NCBI GenBank assembly: GCA_964514665.1
Contig: CAZESH010000008.1
Coordinates: forward strand, 1 to 33,476
Length of the DNA stretch: 33,476 nt
From: CAZESH01 sp964514665
GTDB lineage: Bacteria; Bacillota; Bacilli; Paenibacillales; KCTC-25726
Direction of reading: 5' to 3'
In this document: positions 13,803 through 24,664 of the stretch, piece by piece
How positions within the stretch are numbered: the first letter of the stretch is position 1
Layout of the letters: every line of letters starts with the position of its first letter
The notes under the pieces: generated by a model
Databases searched by the model: none
Told to the model about the DNA's origin: nothing
Seen by the model: only the letters and a program-made list of their open reading frames with translations
Program-made: the position numbers and the translations under genes

Positions 13803-15935
13803 ATGATCGCTCAGTTGGTTCAACTTCTGCTGTTCCTGCTTGCGGCCGGTTACGGCGCAGCTTTGTTCGTTACGGTGGTCGCCCGCAGAATCGGGTATAT
13901 CCGGCTTGGCAGACCCGTTGATTTGATATCCGATCTGCCTGCGCGCATCGGCAATATGCTGGCGATGGTGTTCAGTCAGAAAAAGCTGCTGAAGGATAAA
14001 AAGAGCGGCGTCATGCATGTCATCCTTTTTTACGGCTTCATCATCCTGCAATTCGGGGCGCTGGATCTGATCCTTAAAGGACTTGTCCATAGAGGGCTGC
14101 CGCTTCCCGGTTATGCCTACTTCGGCCTGCTGCAGGAAACGACGGTTTTTCTGGTTCTCTGCGCCACCGCTTACGCCGCTTACCGCCGCTATGGTGAGAA
14201 GCTGAAAAGGCTGAAGCGAGGCTGGAAACCGAGTCTTGTGATCTTCTTTATTTTCTTCCTGATGCTTTCCGTGCTGTTTTCACTTGCCTTTGAAAGGCTG
14301 TGGCAGCAAGAAGCGTATTCTCCGCTTGCTCCAATCTCCTCGCTGCTGGCGCTTGTTTTTTCGGGCGTCGGTCCGCACGCGGCGCATGTGCTGTTCTATC
14401 TCGGATGGTGGCTGCACCTGCTCATTCTGCTCAGCTTCTTGGTTTACGTGCCGCAAACGAAGCATTTTCATTTGATGGTCGCGCCCTTCAACATTTTATT
14501 CCGCCGCAAAGAGCCGCCCGGCCGCCTCACCAAGCTCGATCTGGAGGATGAGAACGCGGAAAGCTTCGGTGTCGGCAAAATCGAGGATTTTACGCAAAAG
14601 CAGATGATCGATTTCTATGCTTGCGTGGAATGCGGCCGCTGCACGAATGTGTGCCCGGCCTCCAATACGGGGAAATTCCTTTCGCCGATGCATCTGATCG
14701 CCAAGCTGCGCGATCATTTGACGGAAAAAGGAGCGGTACTCAGTTCGAACTCGCCTTGGGTGCCGGCATTCGCCTTCCTGCAAAGCGGCGCGCACAGCTT
14801 GACCGACCATGAGGCAAGCGGTGCCGGCTGGAGCGGAGAAGATATCGTCAATATTTCGCCGACCATTGCCAGACAGCAGGCGGCGTGGACGAAGACGGAG
14901 CGCAAGGCAGAGGATCTCGAGCTGATCGGGGACGTCATGACGGAGGAGGAAATTTGGGACTGCACGACCTGCCGCAACTGCGAGGACCAATGCCCGGTGG
15001 GCAATGAGCATGTGGACAAAATTATCGATTTGCGCCGTCATCTCGTGCTGATGGAGGGCAGCGTGCCGCACGACGGACAGCGTGCGATGCAGAACATCGA
15101 GCGGCAGGGCAATCCATGGGGAATCAGCCGCAGCGACCGCGGCAATTGGACGGAAGAGGTTGTAGGGTTCAAGGTGCCGACGGTACGGGAAAATCCGCAC
15201 TTCGAGCTGCTGTTCTTCGTCGGTTCGATGGGTTCTTACGACAACCGCACGCGCAAGATTTCACAAGCGTTCGTTCGCCTGCTGCACGAAGCGGGAGTGA
15301 ATTTCGCGATACTCGGCAGCGAGGAGAAGAATTCCGGCGATACGCCGCGCAGAATGGGCAATGAGCTTTTGTTTCAGCAGCTGTGCGCGGACAACATCGA
15401 AACCTTTCGCAAATACGGTGTAAAGCGGATTGTCACCGCATGTCCGCATACGTACAACACATTGAAGAACGAGTATCCCGATTTCGGTTTGGAAGCCGAG
15501 GTGATACATCACAGCGAGCTGCTCGACCGCTTGCTGCAGGAAGGCAAGTTAAAGCCGAAGCACCGTGTGGAGGAGCGCATCACCTATCACGATTCCTGCT
15601 ATTTAGGGCGCTACAACGATGTTTATGATCCGCCGCGCAGCATTCTCCGCGCGATCGAAGGCGTGGAATTGGTGGAAATGGAGCGCAGCCGGGAGAACGG
15701 CATGTGCTGCGGTGCCGGAGGAGGGCGAATGTGGATGGAGGAAACGTCAGGCAAGCGGATCAACCAGGCTCGCACCGAACAAGCGCTGGAGGTTCGTCCG
15801 ACAATGATCGGCAGCGCCTGTCCCTACTGCCTGACGATGCTGGAGGACGGCACGAAGCAGATGGAAGCGGATGAGCGGGTGAAAGCCAGGGATATTGCCG
15901 AGGTGCTGGAGCTGGCCGTATTCGGAACCGCATGA
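13803..15935 (+). CDS. fadF: Membrane iron-sulfur oxidoreductase FadF, ETF:quinone route
   Basis: A 710-residue fusion. The first ~240 residues hold about five membrane helices of the nitrate-reductase-gamma/cytochrome-b-like type, with several His residues that could bind haem. Next come two [4Fe-4S] ferredoxin motifs, CVECGRCTNVCPAS (Cys274 on) and CTTCRNCEDQCPVG (Cys386 on). The C-terminal part has two CCG (heterodisulfide-reductase-type) cysteine clusters: DSCYLGRYNDVYDPPR near 597 with CCGAGGGR near 635, and ACPHTYNTL, CPYCLTMLEDG. Length equals B. subtilis FadF (YwjF), thought to move electrons from reduced ETF to menaquinone in place of the classical ETF:QO. A GGGAGGGGATTTCA region precedes ATG 13803. 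It is the first gene of the fad operon, divergent from fadR-etfBA. Confidence 0.93.
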   Translation: MIAQLVQLLLFLLAAGYGAALFVTVVARRIGYIRLGRPVDLISDLPARIGNMLAMVFSQKKLLKDKKSGVMHVILFYGFIILQFGALDLILKGLVHRGLPLPGYAYFGLLQETTVFLVLCATAYAAYRRYGEKLKRLKRGWKPSLVIFFIFFLMLSVLFSLAFERLWQQEAYSPLAPISSLLALVFSGVGPHAAHVLFYLGWWLHLLILLSFLVYVPQTKHFHLMVAPFNILFRRKEPPGRLTKLDLEDENAESFGVGKIEDFTQKQMIDFYACVECGRCTNVCPASNTGKFLSPMHLIAKLRDHLTEKGAVLSSNSPWVPAFAFLQSGAHSLTDHEASGAGWSGEDIVNISPTIARQQAAWTKTERKAEDLELIGDVMTEEEIWDCTTCRNCEDQCPVGNEHVDKIIDLRRHLVLMEGSVPHDGQRAMQNIERQGNPWGISRSDRGNWTEEVVGFKVPTVRENPHFELLFFVGSMGSYDNRTRKISQAFVRLLHEAGVNFAILGSEEKNSGDTPRRMGNELLFQQLCADNIETFRKYGVKRIVTACPHTYNTLKNEYPDFGLEAEVIHHSELLDRLLQEGKLKPKHRVEERITYHDSCYLGRYNDVYDPPRSILRAIEGVELVEMERSRENGMCCGAGGGRMWMEETSGKRINQARTEQALEVRPTMIGSACPYCLTMLEDGTKQMEADERVKARDIAEVLELAVFGTA

Positions 15936-16014
15936 ACCGTGTTTCTCTGTCCGTAAAGCGGGATTCCCGCTCAAGGTCAAGATCAAAATCAACTTTTATT
16001 GGGAGGAATGACGC

Positions 16015-18411
16015 ATGAGTTACAGCATACACAAGGCCGCCGTGATCGGATCGGGGATTATGGGCTCGTCGATTGCCGCGCATCTGGCCAACGTAGGCAT
16101 CCGCTGTCTGCTGCTGGACATTGTTCCGCAGAGCCTGACGGAGAGGGAAAGCGCGTCCGGCTTGACGCTGCAGTCGCCCCAGGTGAGAAACCGGCTGGCT
16201 GCGGACGCGATCGCGAAGCTGAAAAAAGCAAAACCTTCCCCGCTGTATACGGAGGCATTCGCAGAACGCATCGTGCCGGGCAACCTCGAGGATGATTTGG
16301 AGCGTTTGCGGGATGCGGATTGGATTATCGAAGCGGTCGTGGAAAATTTGCCGATCAAAACGCAGCTGATGAAGCGCATCGAAACGGTGTGGAAGCCGGG
16401 AACCATTGTCTCCACCAACACCTCGGGCATTTCCGTCAATGCCATGACAGCCGAATGCGGAGCAGACTTCAGGAAGCATTTCCTGGGCACGCACTTTTTT
16501 AACCCGCCGCGCTATATGCCGCTGCTGGAAATTATTCCGGGTGCCGATACCGATCCGGCCATCGCCCGGTTCATGGGCGATTTCGGGGAATCCCGCTTGG
16601 GAAAAAGCGTGGTTACAGCGAAGGATACGCCTAATTTTATAGCCAACCGCATCGGGACTTACGGCCTGATGGTCACGCTGCGGGAAATGCTTGAAAAAGG
16701 TTATTCCGTGGATGAGGTCGACGCAGTGACCGGACCTGCGATGGGACGGCCGAAAAGCGCCACCTTCCGCACGCTGGACCTGGTCGGCCTGGATACCTTT
16801 GCGTCCGTTGCGGGCAATGTATTCCATCATGTCACTGACGAACGGGAAAAAGCGGAATTTCAAGCTCCCGAACCGCTGCTCGAGATGATCAAGCGGGGCT
16901 GGCTCGGGGAAAAAAGCGGCCAAGGCTTTTATAAAAAGATCAAGACCGCGGAGGGAAGCAGCATTCTTTCGCTTGATTTATCCACCATGGAATACGTACC
17001 GAGAAAGAAAGTTGGCGGGGCTTCGCTCGAGGCCGCCAAGCTGGCCAAAGGAGCTGCCGCGAAAACGAAAGCGCTGCTCTCGGGCGGCGACCGTTATGCC
17101 GGATTGGCTTGGGATATTCTCAAGCACGTGCTCGTGTATGCGGCGGATAAGCTGGGCGAGATCGCCGATACGATTGCCGATATCGACATGGCGATGCGTG
17201 CGGGCTTTAATTGGCAGCAGGGTCCTTTCGAGACGTGGGACGCCATCGGCTTGAAGTCTTCGGTTGAGCGAATGGAGCAGGAAGGTCTGACTGTTCCCGC
17301 CTGGGTTCAGGCATGGATCGCGGCCGGAAACGATAGTTTTTACCGCACGGAGAGCGGCAAACGCTTTTATGTCGCCAATCAAATGTACCGCGAGCTTGAA
17401 CAGAAGCCGCAGTTCATCTCGCTTGCAACGCTTAAGCAGCAGAATAAAACGGTCAAAGCGAACAGCGGCGCCAGCCTGATCGACATCGGCGACGGTGTGG
17501 CCTGTCTGGAGTTCCATTCGCAAAACAACGCCATCGGCGCCGACATTCTCATCATGGTCGCGCAGAGCATGGAGGAGGTGCGGCGCAATTTCCGCGGCAT
17601 GGTGATTGCGAACGAAGGCAAAAACTTTTGTGTCGGCGCCAATATCATGCAGCTGCTGATGGAGGCGCAGGACGAAGAATGGGATGAAATAGACGGAATC
17701 ATCCGCCTCTTCCAGAACACGTTTCTCAAGCTGCGTCATTTCGAGAAGCCGGTGGTCGCAGCTCCCCACCACATGACCTTGGGCGGCGGCGTGGAGGCTT
17801 GCATGGCGGCGGACAGGGTATGCGCCTCGGCGGAGACGTACTACGGTCTGGTGGAAACAGGCGTCGGCTTGATCCCGGGCGGCGGCGGCTGCAAGGAAAT
17901 GGCCCGCCGCTTAAGCAGCGCACACCCCGATCGGGAAATCGATCTGCAGCCGATGATGAACAAGATTTTCATGACGATCGGCACGGCGAAGGTTTCCTCC
18001 AGCGCGGACGATGCCAAAAAGCTCGGGCTTATGCAGGAGCGGGACCGTGTCGTTGTCAGCCGCGAACGTCTGATTTACGAGGCCAAACAAACTGTGCTGG
18101 AACTTGATGGAAGAGGCTACGTGCCGAAAATGCCGGAGAAAATCCGCGTCCTCGGCGAGGACGGCAGAGCTGTTCTGCAGATGGGCGCTTACGCGATGAA
18201 GCAAAGCGGCCTGATCAGCGATCACGATTTGTTGATTGCCGGCAAATTGGCGCATGTGCTGTGCGGCGGAAACGTGCCGGCGGGAACCGAGGTAAGCGAA
18301 GCGTACATGCTTGATTTGGAACGGGAGGCGTTCCTCAGTTTGTGCGGGGAAGCGAAAACGCAGCAGCGGATGCAGCATATGCTGGCTGTCGGCAAGCCGC
18401 TGCGCAATTAA
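16015..18411 (+). CDS. fadN: 3-hydroxyacyl-CoA dehydrogenase / enoyl-CoA hydratase FadN
   Basis: A 798-residue bifunctional beta-oxidation enzyme, the size of B. subtilis FadN (YusL). The order is dehydrogenase first: an NAD-binding Rossmann motif VIGSGIMGSSIAAHLANVG (about residues 10-28), the 3HAD signature GTHFFNPPRYMPLLEIIPG with catalytic His near 160, and 3HAD C-terminal domains to about 440. The hydratase (crotonase) domain lies at about 485-700 with the oxyanion segment GKNFCVGANI and the Glu-bearing VETGVGLIPGGGG. It hydrates 2-enoyl-CoA and oxidises the L-3-hydroxyacyl-CoA, feeding FadA. GGGAGGA lies about 9 bases before ATG 16015. The gap to fadA is 31 bases. Confidence 0.95.
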   Translation: MSYSIHKAAVIGSGIMGSSIAAHLANVGIRCLLLDIVPQSLTERESASGLTLQSPQVRNRLAADAIAKLKKAKPSPLYTEAFAERIVPGNLEDDLERLRDADWIIEAVVENLPIKTQLMKRIETVWKPGTIVSTNTSGISVNAMTAECGADFRKHFLGTHFFNPPRYMPLLEIIPGADTDPAIARFMGDFGESRLGKSVVTAKDTPNFIANRIGTYGLMVTLREMLEKGYSVDEVDAVTGPAMGRPKSATFRTLDLVGLDTFASVAGNVFHHVTDEREKAEFQAPEPLLEMIKRGWLGEKSGQGFYKKIKTAEGSSILSLDLSTMEYVPRKKVGGASLEAAKLAKGAAAKTKALLSGGDRYAGLAWDILKHVLVYAADKLGEIADTIADIDMAMRAGFNWQQGPFETWDAIGLKSSVERMEQEGLTVPAWVQAWIAAGNDSFYRTESGKRFYVANQMYRELEQKPQFISLATLKQQNKTVKANSGASLIDIGDGVACLEFHSQNNAIGADILIMVAQSMEEVRRNFRGMVIANEGKNFCVGANIMQLLMEAQDEEWDEIDGIIRLFQNTFLKLRHFEKPVVAAPHHMTLGGGVEACMAADRVCASAETYYGLVETGVGLIPGGGGCKEMARRLSSAHPDREIDLQPMMNKIFMTIGTAKVSSSADDAKKLGLMQERDRVVVSRERLIYEAKQTVLELDGRGYVPKMPEKIRVLGEDGRAVLQMGAYAMKQSGLISDHDLLIAGKLAHVLCGGNVPAGTEVSEAYMLDLEREAFLSLCGEAKTQQRMQHMLAVGKPLRN

Positions 18412-18442
18412 GCGAAAGGGAAGAAAGGAGAGATGAAGCTTG

Positions 18443-19627
<1,185 letters not shown>

Positions 19628-19658
19628 TACCGTTAAATCACGGTAAAGGAGAGGGAAG

Positions 19659-21434
19659 ATGAGGATGGAAAAAATAATTGGCGGAAGCTTTGTGGTAGCC
19701 GATATCGATTATCGGCAGGTGGTCACGCCCGAGGATTTCACCGAGGAACAGCGGATGATCGCGGAAACGACCCAGGATTTTGTGGCGACTGAAGTATTGC
19801 CGCATGACGAGGAAATTGAAAAGCTAAATTACGATTTGACCGTGGGTCTGCTGCGCAAGGCGGGAGATGTCGGACTGCTCGGCGCCGACGTGCCGGAAAT
19901 GTACGGCGGGCTGGGGTTAGACAAGGTCAGCACCACGCTGATCAGCGAGCATTTGTCAAAGGCTTCCTCCTTTGCGCTGTCGCTCGGCGCCCATGTCGGC
20001 ATCGGCACGCTGCCGATCGTGTTCTTCGGCACGGAAGCGCAGAAACAGAAGTATTTGCCCGACTTGGCCAGCGGCCGGAAAATTGCCGCCTACTGCTTGA
20101 CAGAGCCGACATCCGGCTCGGATGCGCTTGGCGCCAAGACGACGGCGAAGCTTTCCGAAGACGGTAAGACGTATCGCCTGAACGGCACAAAGCAGTTTAT
20201 CACGAACGCCGGCTTTGCCGATGTGTTTATCGTCTACTGCAAAATCGACGGCAGCGATTTTTCCGCATTTATTGTCGAGCGCGGCATGTTGGGCGTCAGC
20301 ATCGGCAAGGAGGAAAAGAAAATGGGCATCAAAGGCTCCTCGACCTGTCCGCTGATTTTGGAGGACGCCGAAGTTCCGGCGGAAAACTTGCTCGGCGAGC
20401 GAGGGCGGGGCCATGTGATTGCCTTCAACATCCTCAATATCGGACGCTTCAAGCTGGCGGCAGGTTGTCTAGGCGCGTGCAAGGACGCGATTGCCCTGAG
20501 TGCAAAATACGCCAATGAACGCACCCAATTCGGCAGTGCAATCGCTTCGTTTCCGCTGATCGGCAAGAAGCTTGCGGAGATGAACATCAGGACGTTCGTG
20601 CTGGAAAGCATGGTCTACCGCACTTCCGGGATGATCGACAGCGGCACGAGTTCGCTTGATTTCTCCGCCGCCGATGCCGGGCTGCAGGCGGCCAAGGGAA
20701 TCGCTGAATACGCGCTGGAATGCTCCATCAACAAAGTGTTCGGCTCGGAGGCGCTCGACTTCGTAATCGACGAAGGCGTGCAAATTCACGGCGGTTACGG
20801 CTTTCTTCAGGAATACCGGATCGAACGCGGGTATCGCGACTCGCGGATCAACCGGATATTCGAAGGGACCAATGAAATCAACCGGCTGCTCATTCCCGGC
20901 ACGCTCGTGAGAAAGGCCATGAAGGGCGAGCTTCCGCTGCTGCAGAAGGCGCAGGCGCTGCAGCAGGAAATTTTGCAACTCGTTCCGTGCCTTATATTCG
21001 AGGCCATGCTTGAGGATGAGGCGCATGCGGTCTCCATGCCAAAGAAAATCTTCCTGCTTGCGGGCGGCATTGCCGTTCAAAAATACCAGCAAAAGCTTGA
21101 AGCGGAACAGGAAGTGCTGAGCCTGCTGGCAGATATCACGATCATGACCTATGCGATGGAAAGCGCCCTGCTGCGGACGAAAAAACAAATCGCCAAGGCG
21201 GGAGAAGAAAAATCGGCAAGCTACATCGAGATGACTCGAATTTATGTGCACGAAGCTTTCGCGGCAGTCGAAGCGGCCGCCAAGGAAGCGCTCAGTTACA
21301 TGGAATCGGGCGACACCTTAAGAACCCAGCTTTCCGTACTGCGTAAATTGGCCAGAAAAAATCCGCTCAATACGCTGGCTGTCAAAAGGGCTTTGGCGCA
21401 GCGCGTGATTCAGGCGGAACGGTACGTCCTGTAA
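19659..21434 (+). CDS. fadE: Acyl-CoA dehydrogenase FadE
   Basis: A 591-residue FAD enzyme that makes trans-2-enoyl-CoA and gives electrons to EtfAB. The first ~400 residues are the acyl-CoA dehydrogenase core: AYCLTEPTSGSDALGAKTTA (FAD and substrate contact), QFITNAGFADVF, the helical FAD-binding ERTQFGSAIASFP and, near residue 405, RIFEGTNEINR with the catalytic Glu. The extra ~180 C-terminal residues are typical of the long FadE/VLCAD-type proteins; B. subtilis FadE (YusJ) has the same length. ATG 19659 follows AAAGGAGAGG at a normal distance. It lies 31 bases after fadA and 41 before lcfA. Confidence 0.95.
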   Translation: MRMEKIIGGSFVVADIDYRQVVTPEDFTEEQRMIAETTQDFVATEVLPHDEEIEKLNYDLTVGLLRKAGDVGLLGADVPEMYGGLGLDKVSTTLISEHLSKASSFALSLGAHVGIGTLPIVFFGTEAQKQKYLPDLASGRKIAAYCLTEPTSGSDALGAKTTAKLSEDGKTYRLNGTKQFITNAGFADVFIVYCKIDGSDFSAFIVERGMLGVSIGKEEKKMGIKGSSTCPLILEDAEVPAENLLGERGRGHVIAFNILNIGRFKLAAGCLGACKDAIALSAKYANERTQFGSAIASFPLIGKKLAEMNIRTFVLESMVYRTSGMIDSGTSSLDFSAADAGLQAAKGIAEYALECSINKVFGSEALDFVIDEGVQIHGGYGFLQEYRIERGYRDSRINRIFEGTNEINRLLIPGTLVRKAMKGELPLLQKAQALQQEILQLVPCLIFEAMLEDEAHAVSMPKKIFLLAGGIAVQKYQQKLEAEQEVLSLLADITIMTYAMESALLRTKKQIAKAGEEKSASYIEMTRIYVHEAFAAVEAAAKEALSYMESGDTLRTQLSVLRKLARKNPLNTLAVKRALAQRVIQAERYVL

Positions 21435-21475
21435 CGCTTGAACGGAATCGATGCGGATGAAAGGGTGGTTTTAAG

Positions 21476-23158
21476 ATGGAAGACAAGGTTTGGCATAACC
21501 ACTACCCGAAGGAAATTTCCCGGCATTATGATTATCCGAAGCATAATTTGGCGCAATTTTTGGTGGATACGGCAGCCCACTACCCGCAGCACTGGGCAAT
21601 TGATTTTTTCGGGAAAAAGACGAATTATCAGCGTCTGCTTGAAGACAGCCGGCGCTTTGCCAACGCTCTGCAGGCGAGGGGCATCGCCAAGGGGGACAGG
21701 GTGGCGCTGATGCTGCCCAACTGCCCGCAAACCGTTGCCGCGTTCTTCGGCATCCTGATGTCCGGAGCGATCGTTGTGCAGACCAATCCGCTGTATAAGG
21801 AACGCGAGCTGGAACATCATATGGGCGATTGCGAGGCGGCAGCGATCGTCACGCTGGATTCGCTTTACCCGCGAATTGCCCATATTCGCGAAAAAACCAA
21901 GCTGAAGCATATATTCCTGACGAAGCTGCAAAGCGCACTTCCGTTTCCGAAAAACCTGCTGTATGCGATCCGCCAAAAAACACAGGGGAATTCCCCGCGT
22001 ATTGCCTATTCAGACGGAGTCGAATCGTTAGAGGGTGTGCTGGCAAATTCCGCCTCCACACCCATCATGGCGCAAATTGACGGGGAAAACGATCTCGCGC
22101 TCCTGCAGTATACGGGCGGCACGACGGGCGGCGCCAAAGGCGTGATGCTGACCCATTGCAATTTAATCGCCAACACGATTCAGACCAAGGTTTGGTCTTC
22201 GCGGATCGAGCAAGGCAAGGAGAAGTATTTGGCCGCCCTGCCCTTTTTTCATGTGTTCGGCATGACGGTGCTGATGAACCAATCCGTATATACCGCCGGC
22301 GAGCTGTTGATCGTTCCGAAGTTTGAAGCCGAAGCGATCCTTAAGCTGATTGAACGGGAGCGGCCGACGATTTTTCCCGGGGCGCCCACCATGTATATCG
22401 CTTTAATCAACCATCCCGATATCCAAAAATACGATTTATCCTCGATCCAATACTGCATTAGCGGGTCGGCGCCGCTTCCGCTGGAGGTGCAGGAGCGTTT
22501 CGAAAAGCTGACCGGCGGCCGCCTGATCGAAGGTTACGGCTTGTCTGAGGCATCGCCTGTGACCCATTGCAATACGATTTGGGAAAAACGCAAAAGCGGT
22601 TCGATCGGCATTCCTTTCCCCGATACGGATGCGCGCGTGGTTCATATGGAAAGCGACGAAGAGCTGAAAATCGGCGAGGTCGGCGAGTTGGTGATCAAAG
22701 GGCCGCAGGTGATGAAAGGCTATTGGAACCGTCCTGCGGAGACGATTGCCGCGCTCAGAAACGGCTGGCTGCATACCGGCGATCTGGCGGTAATGGACGA
22801 GGAAGGCTTTTTCTATATCATGGACCGCAAAAAGGATCTGATCATAGCCGGTGGATTTAATATTTATCCGCGTGAAATCGAGGAGGTGCTGTTCGAGCAT
22901 CCGGGTGTGATGGATGCGGTGGCGGTCGGCATTCCCGATCAATACAGGGGAGAAACGGTAAAAGCGTTCATTGTCCCCAAAGCGGGCGTGAAGCTGAGTG
23001 AAAAGGAGATGGAAGCCTGGTGCAGGGAAAGGCTTGCGGCCTTTAAAGTTCCTCGTTTCTACGAATTCCGCACGGAATTGCCCAAGACGTTTGTGGGGAA
23101 AGTATTGAGAAGAAAACTGCAGGAAGAAGAGACAGAGAAAAAACAACACCGTGTGTAA
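21476..23158 (+). CDS. lcfA: Long-chain fatty acid-CoA ligase
   Basis: A 560-residue AMP-forming acyl-CoA synthetase that activates free fatty acids with ATP and CoA, committing them to beta-oxidation. Motifs seen: the P-loop-like YTGGTTGGAKGVMLTH (about 205-220), EGYGLSEASPVTHCN, the hinge region GWLHTGDLAVMDEEGFFYIM with DRKKDLI, and the C-terminal catalytic Lys in FVGKVLRRKL. The length matches B. subtilis LcfA. An AAGGGTGG lies 8 bases before ATG 21476. In B. subtilis lcfA leads the fadR-etfBA operon; here it is in the other arm of the divergon, downstream of fadE. Confidence 0.94.
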   Translation: MEDKVWHNHYPKEISRHYDYPKHNLAQFLVDTAAHYPQHWAIDFFGKKTNYQRLLEDSRRFANALQARGIAKGDRVALMLPNCPQTVAAFFGILMSGAIVVQTNPLYKERELEHHMGDCEAAAIVTLDSLYPRIAHIREKTKLKHIFLTKLQSALPFPKNLLYAIRQKTQGNSPRIAYSDGVESLEGVLANSASTPIMAQIDGENDLALLQYTGGTTGGAKGVMLTHCNLIANTIQTKVWSSRIEQGKEKYLAALPFFHVFGMTVLMNQSVYTAGELLIVPKFEAEAILKLIERERPTIFPGAPTMYIALINHPDIQKYDLSSIQYCISGSAPLPLEVQERFEKLTGGRLIEGYGLSEASPVTHCNTIWEKRKSGSIGIPFPDTDARVVHMESDEELKIGEVGELVIKGPQVMKGYWNRPAETIAALRNGWLHTGDLAVMDEEGFFYIMDRKKDLIIAGGFNIYPREIEEVLFEHPGVMDAVAVGIPDQYRGETVKAFIVPKAGVKLSEKEMEAWCRERLAAFKVPRFYEFRTELPKTFVGKVLRRKLQEEETEKKQHRV

Positions 23159-23196
23159 CGGGTTCCAGGGTGCAGCGGAGAAGGAGCTATGCGAAT

Positions 23197-23613
23197 ATGG
23201 AAGATTTGCAAAAACAATTTGAAAACAGAATCAAAAGCTTGGAAAAATCGGCGGAAGCTTCCTTTTGGGGGCATTTGGGCTGCTCCTTGGAATCGGTAAC
23301 CCGGCAAAGCGCGGTTATTTCCTTGGAGTTGAAAAGCCACCATCTGAATCCGATGGGCATTCTCCATGGCGGGGTGTCGGCCAGTCTGATGGACACGGCG
23401 ATGGGACTCGCGGCGATGGCGCTCATGCCGGAGGAAAAAATCGTCACCAGCAATCTGGACGTGCATTTTTTGGCCCCGATACGTGACGGAAAAGTAACGG
23501 CGGAGGGAGTCATCCTTCATCATACGAAAAGAACGCTTACCGTCCAGGGAAAAGTGTTGGACAGCGCGGGAAATCTGTGCGCATTCGGAACCGGATCGTT
23601 TCGAGTGACATAG
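23197..23613 (+). CDS. PaaI/hotdog-fold acyl-CoA thioesterase
   Basis: A 138-residue hotdog-fold protein of the PaaI/YdiI type, expected to hydrolyse acyl- or aryl-CoA to the free acid. The signature HLNPMGILHGGVSASLMDTA (about 46-65) includes the active-site HGG and the Asp at the start of the central helix, and VTSNLDVHFLAPIRDGKVTA is the usual next strand pair. I start at ATG 23197, ten bases after AAGGAG; the frame is open from 23170. It is the last gene of the fad operon, 38 bases after lcfA. Next to a ligase doing the reverse reaction, it may release stalled intermediates or spare CoA; that is inference. Confidence 0.88.
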   Translation: MEDLQKQFENRIKSLEKSAEASFWGHLGCSLESVTRQSAVISLELKSHHLNPMGILHGGVSASLMDTAMGLAAMALMPEEKIVTSNLDVHFLAPIRDGKVTAEGVILHHTKRTLTVQGKVLDSAGNLCAFGTGSFRVT

Positions 23614-23644
23614 AGGGTGCCCGCTTGCTTTGTGACAATCGCCG

Positions 23645-23671
23645 AAGCGCAGTTGAAGCTGCGCTTTTTTC
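23645..23671 (+). terminator. Terminator of the fad operon
   Basis: AAGCGCAG (23645-23652) pairs perfectly with CTGCGCTT (23659-23666) around TTGAAG, followed by a T-run. It lies 31 bases after the thioesterase stop and ends the fadF-to-thioesterase transcript. Confidence 0.9.
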
Positions 23672-23672
23672 T

Positions 23673-23700
23673 TTGCTTTTTTTACTATTTTCCATAAAAT
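23673..23700 (+). promoter_or_regulatory. Putative promoter of the patatin-like gene
   Basis: TTGCTT (23673-23678), a 16-base spacer and TAAAAT (23695-23700). It lies right behind the fad terminator and about 50 bases before the coding region. Confidence 0.45.
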
Positions 23701-23755
23701 AGAGATATCACAATGGGAAGAGTAATGGATATTTCCGGGCAGGCGGGTGAAAAAC

Positions 23756-24607
23756 ATGGAGAACGTCGGTCTTGTGTTGGAAGGTGGAGGCATGAAGGGC
23801 GTATACACCGGCGGCGTATTGGATTTTTTTATGGATCGCGAGCTTTATTTTCCTTATGTGATCGGCGTTTCCGCAGGTGCCTGCAACGCTTTGTCGTATT
23901 TGTCCAAGCAGCGTGGAAGAAACCGTCAGGTGACGGTTGATTTTGTGCGTGATCCGAGATATTTAAGCTATCGCAATTTGATCCGCAAGAAAAGCATTTT
24001 CGGCATGGATTTCATATTTCGTGAAATCCCCGAGCAGCTTGTTCCCTTTGATTTTCAGACGTTTTCCGACAGCAAGCAAAAACTGGTCGTAGCCACGACC
24101 GAAAGCTTCAGCGGAGAACCGGCTTATTTTTCCAATGACGTTGAAGAAGACATGATCCTGGCAACGAGAGCGTCCAGCAGCTTGCCCTTTGTTGCCCAGC
24201 CGGTACAGCTGAAGGGAATGACGCTGTTTGACGGCGGCATGGCCGATCCGATTCCGATTCGCAAATCGATTGCCGACGGCAATCGCAAGCATCTTGTGGT
24301 GATGACGAAAACCAAGGATTACGTGAAGCGGCCGTTTCGACATCCATGGTTTGCCAAAAGGATGTATCCGCAATATCCCGGCTTGGTCGAGGCCATGATC
24401 AGACGGCACCGGATCTACAACGAAACGGTAGCTTATGTGCGTGAGCTGGAAGCGCAGGGAAGCGCGTTCGTGATCCAGCCGAGCGCCGATTTGAAGATCA
24501 GCCGCGTAGAGAAGGATCCGCTCAAGCTGGAAAAGTTTTATGAATTGGGCTATTGTGACGCGGAGCGCGCTTACGACAGCATTCTCTCCTGGATCAATCA
24601 GCCATAA
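23756..24607 (+). CDS. Patatin-like phospholipase/lipase
   Basis: A 283-residue patatin-fold acyl hydrolase with a Ser-Asp dyad. The oxyanion-hole motif LEGGGMKGVYTGGVLD is at about residues 7-22, the nucleophile elbow GVSAG near 41-45, and the dyad Asp in FDGGMADPIPI near 160. No signal peptide is visible, so it is probably cytoplasmic, like RssA and YjjU relatives. I start at ATG 23756, with AGGCGG 9 bases in front; GTG 23747 is in frame but poorly spaced. It has its own promoter and follows the fad operon, so it might free fatty acids from membrane lipids for beta-oxidation; that link rests on position only. A terminator shared with namA follows. Confidence 0.88.
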   Translation: MENVGLVLEGGGMKGVYTGGVLDFFMDRELYFPYVIGVSAGACNALSYLSKQRGRNRQVTVDFVRDPRYLSYRNLIRKKSIFGMDFIFREIPEQLVPFDFQTFSDSKQKLVVATTESFSGEPAYFSNDVEEDMILATRASSSLPFVAQPVQLKGMTLFDGGMADPIPIRKSIADGNRKHLVVMTKTKDYVKRPFRHPWFAKRMYPQYPGLVEAMIRRHRIYNETVAYVRELEAQGSAFVIQPSADLKISRVEKDPLKLEKFYELGYCDAERAYDSILSWINQP

Positions 24608-24611
24608 AACC

Positions 24612-24652
24612 GAAAAAAGCCGATACGGATAAAAACCGGTATCGGCTTTTCT
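24612..24652. terminator. Bidirectional terminator between the patatin-like gene and namA
   Basis: GCCGATACGG and CCGGTATCGGC pair with one bulge around an A-rich loop, flanked by A-run on the left and T-run on the right. It sits between the convergent stops at 24607 and 24665 and can serve both strands. Confidence 0.88.
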
Positions 24653-24664
24653 TGCTGCTGCGGA

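Noticed and set aside
14496..15200. 234-codon minus-strand frame inside fadF
   Set aside because: Antisense shadow of the fadF iron-sulfur region, where every fadF motif is intact.
22436..23149. 237-codon minus-strand frame inside lcfA
   Set aside because: Antisense shadow of the intact acyl-CoA ligase; no start signal.
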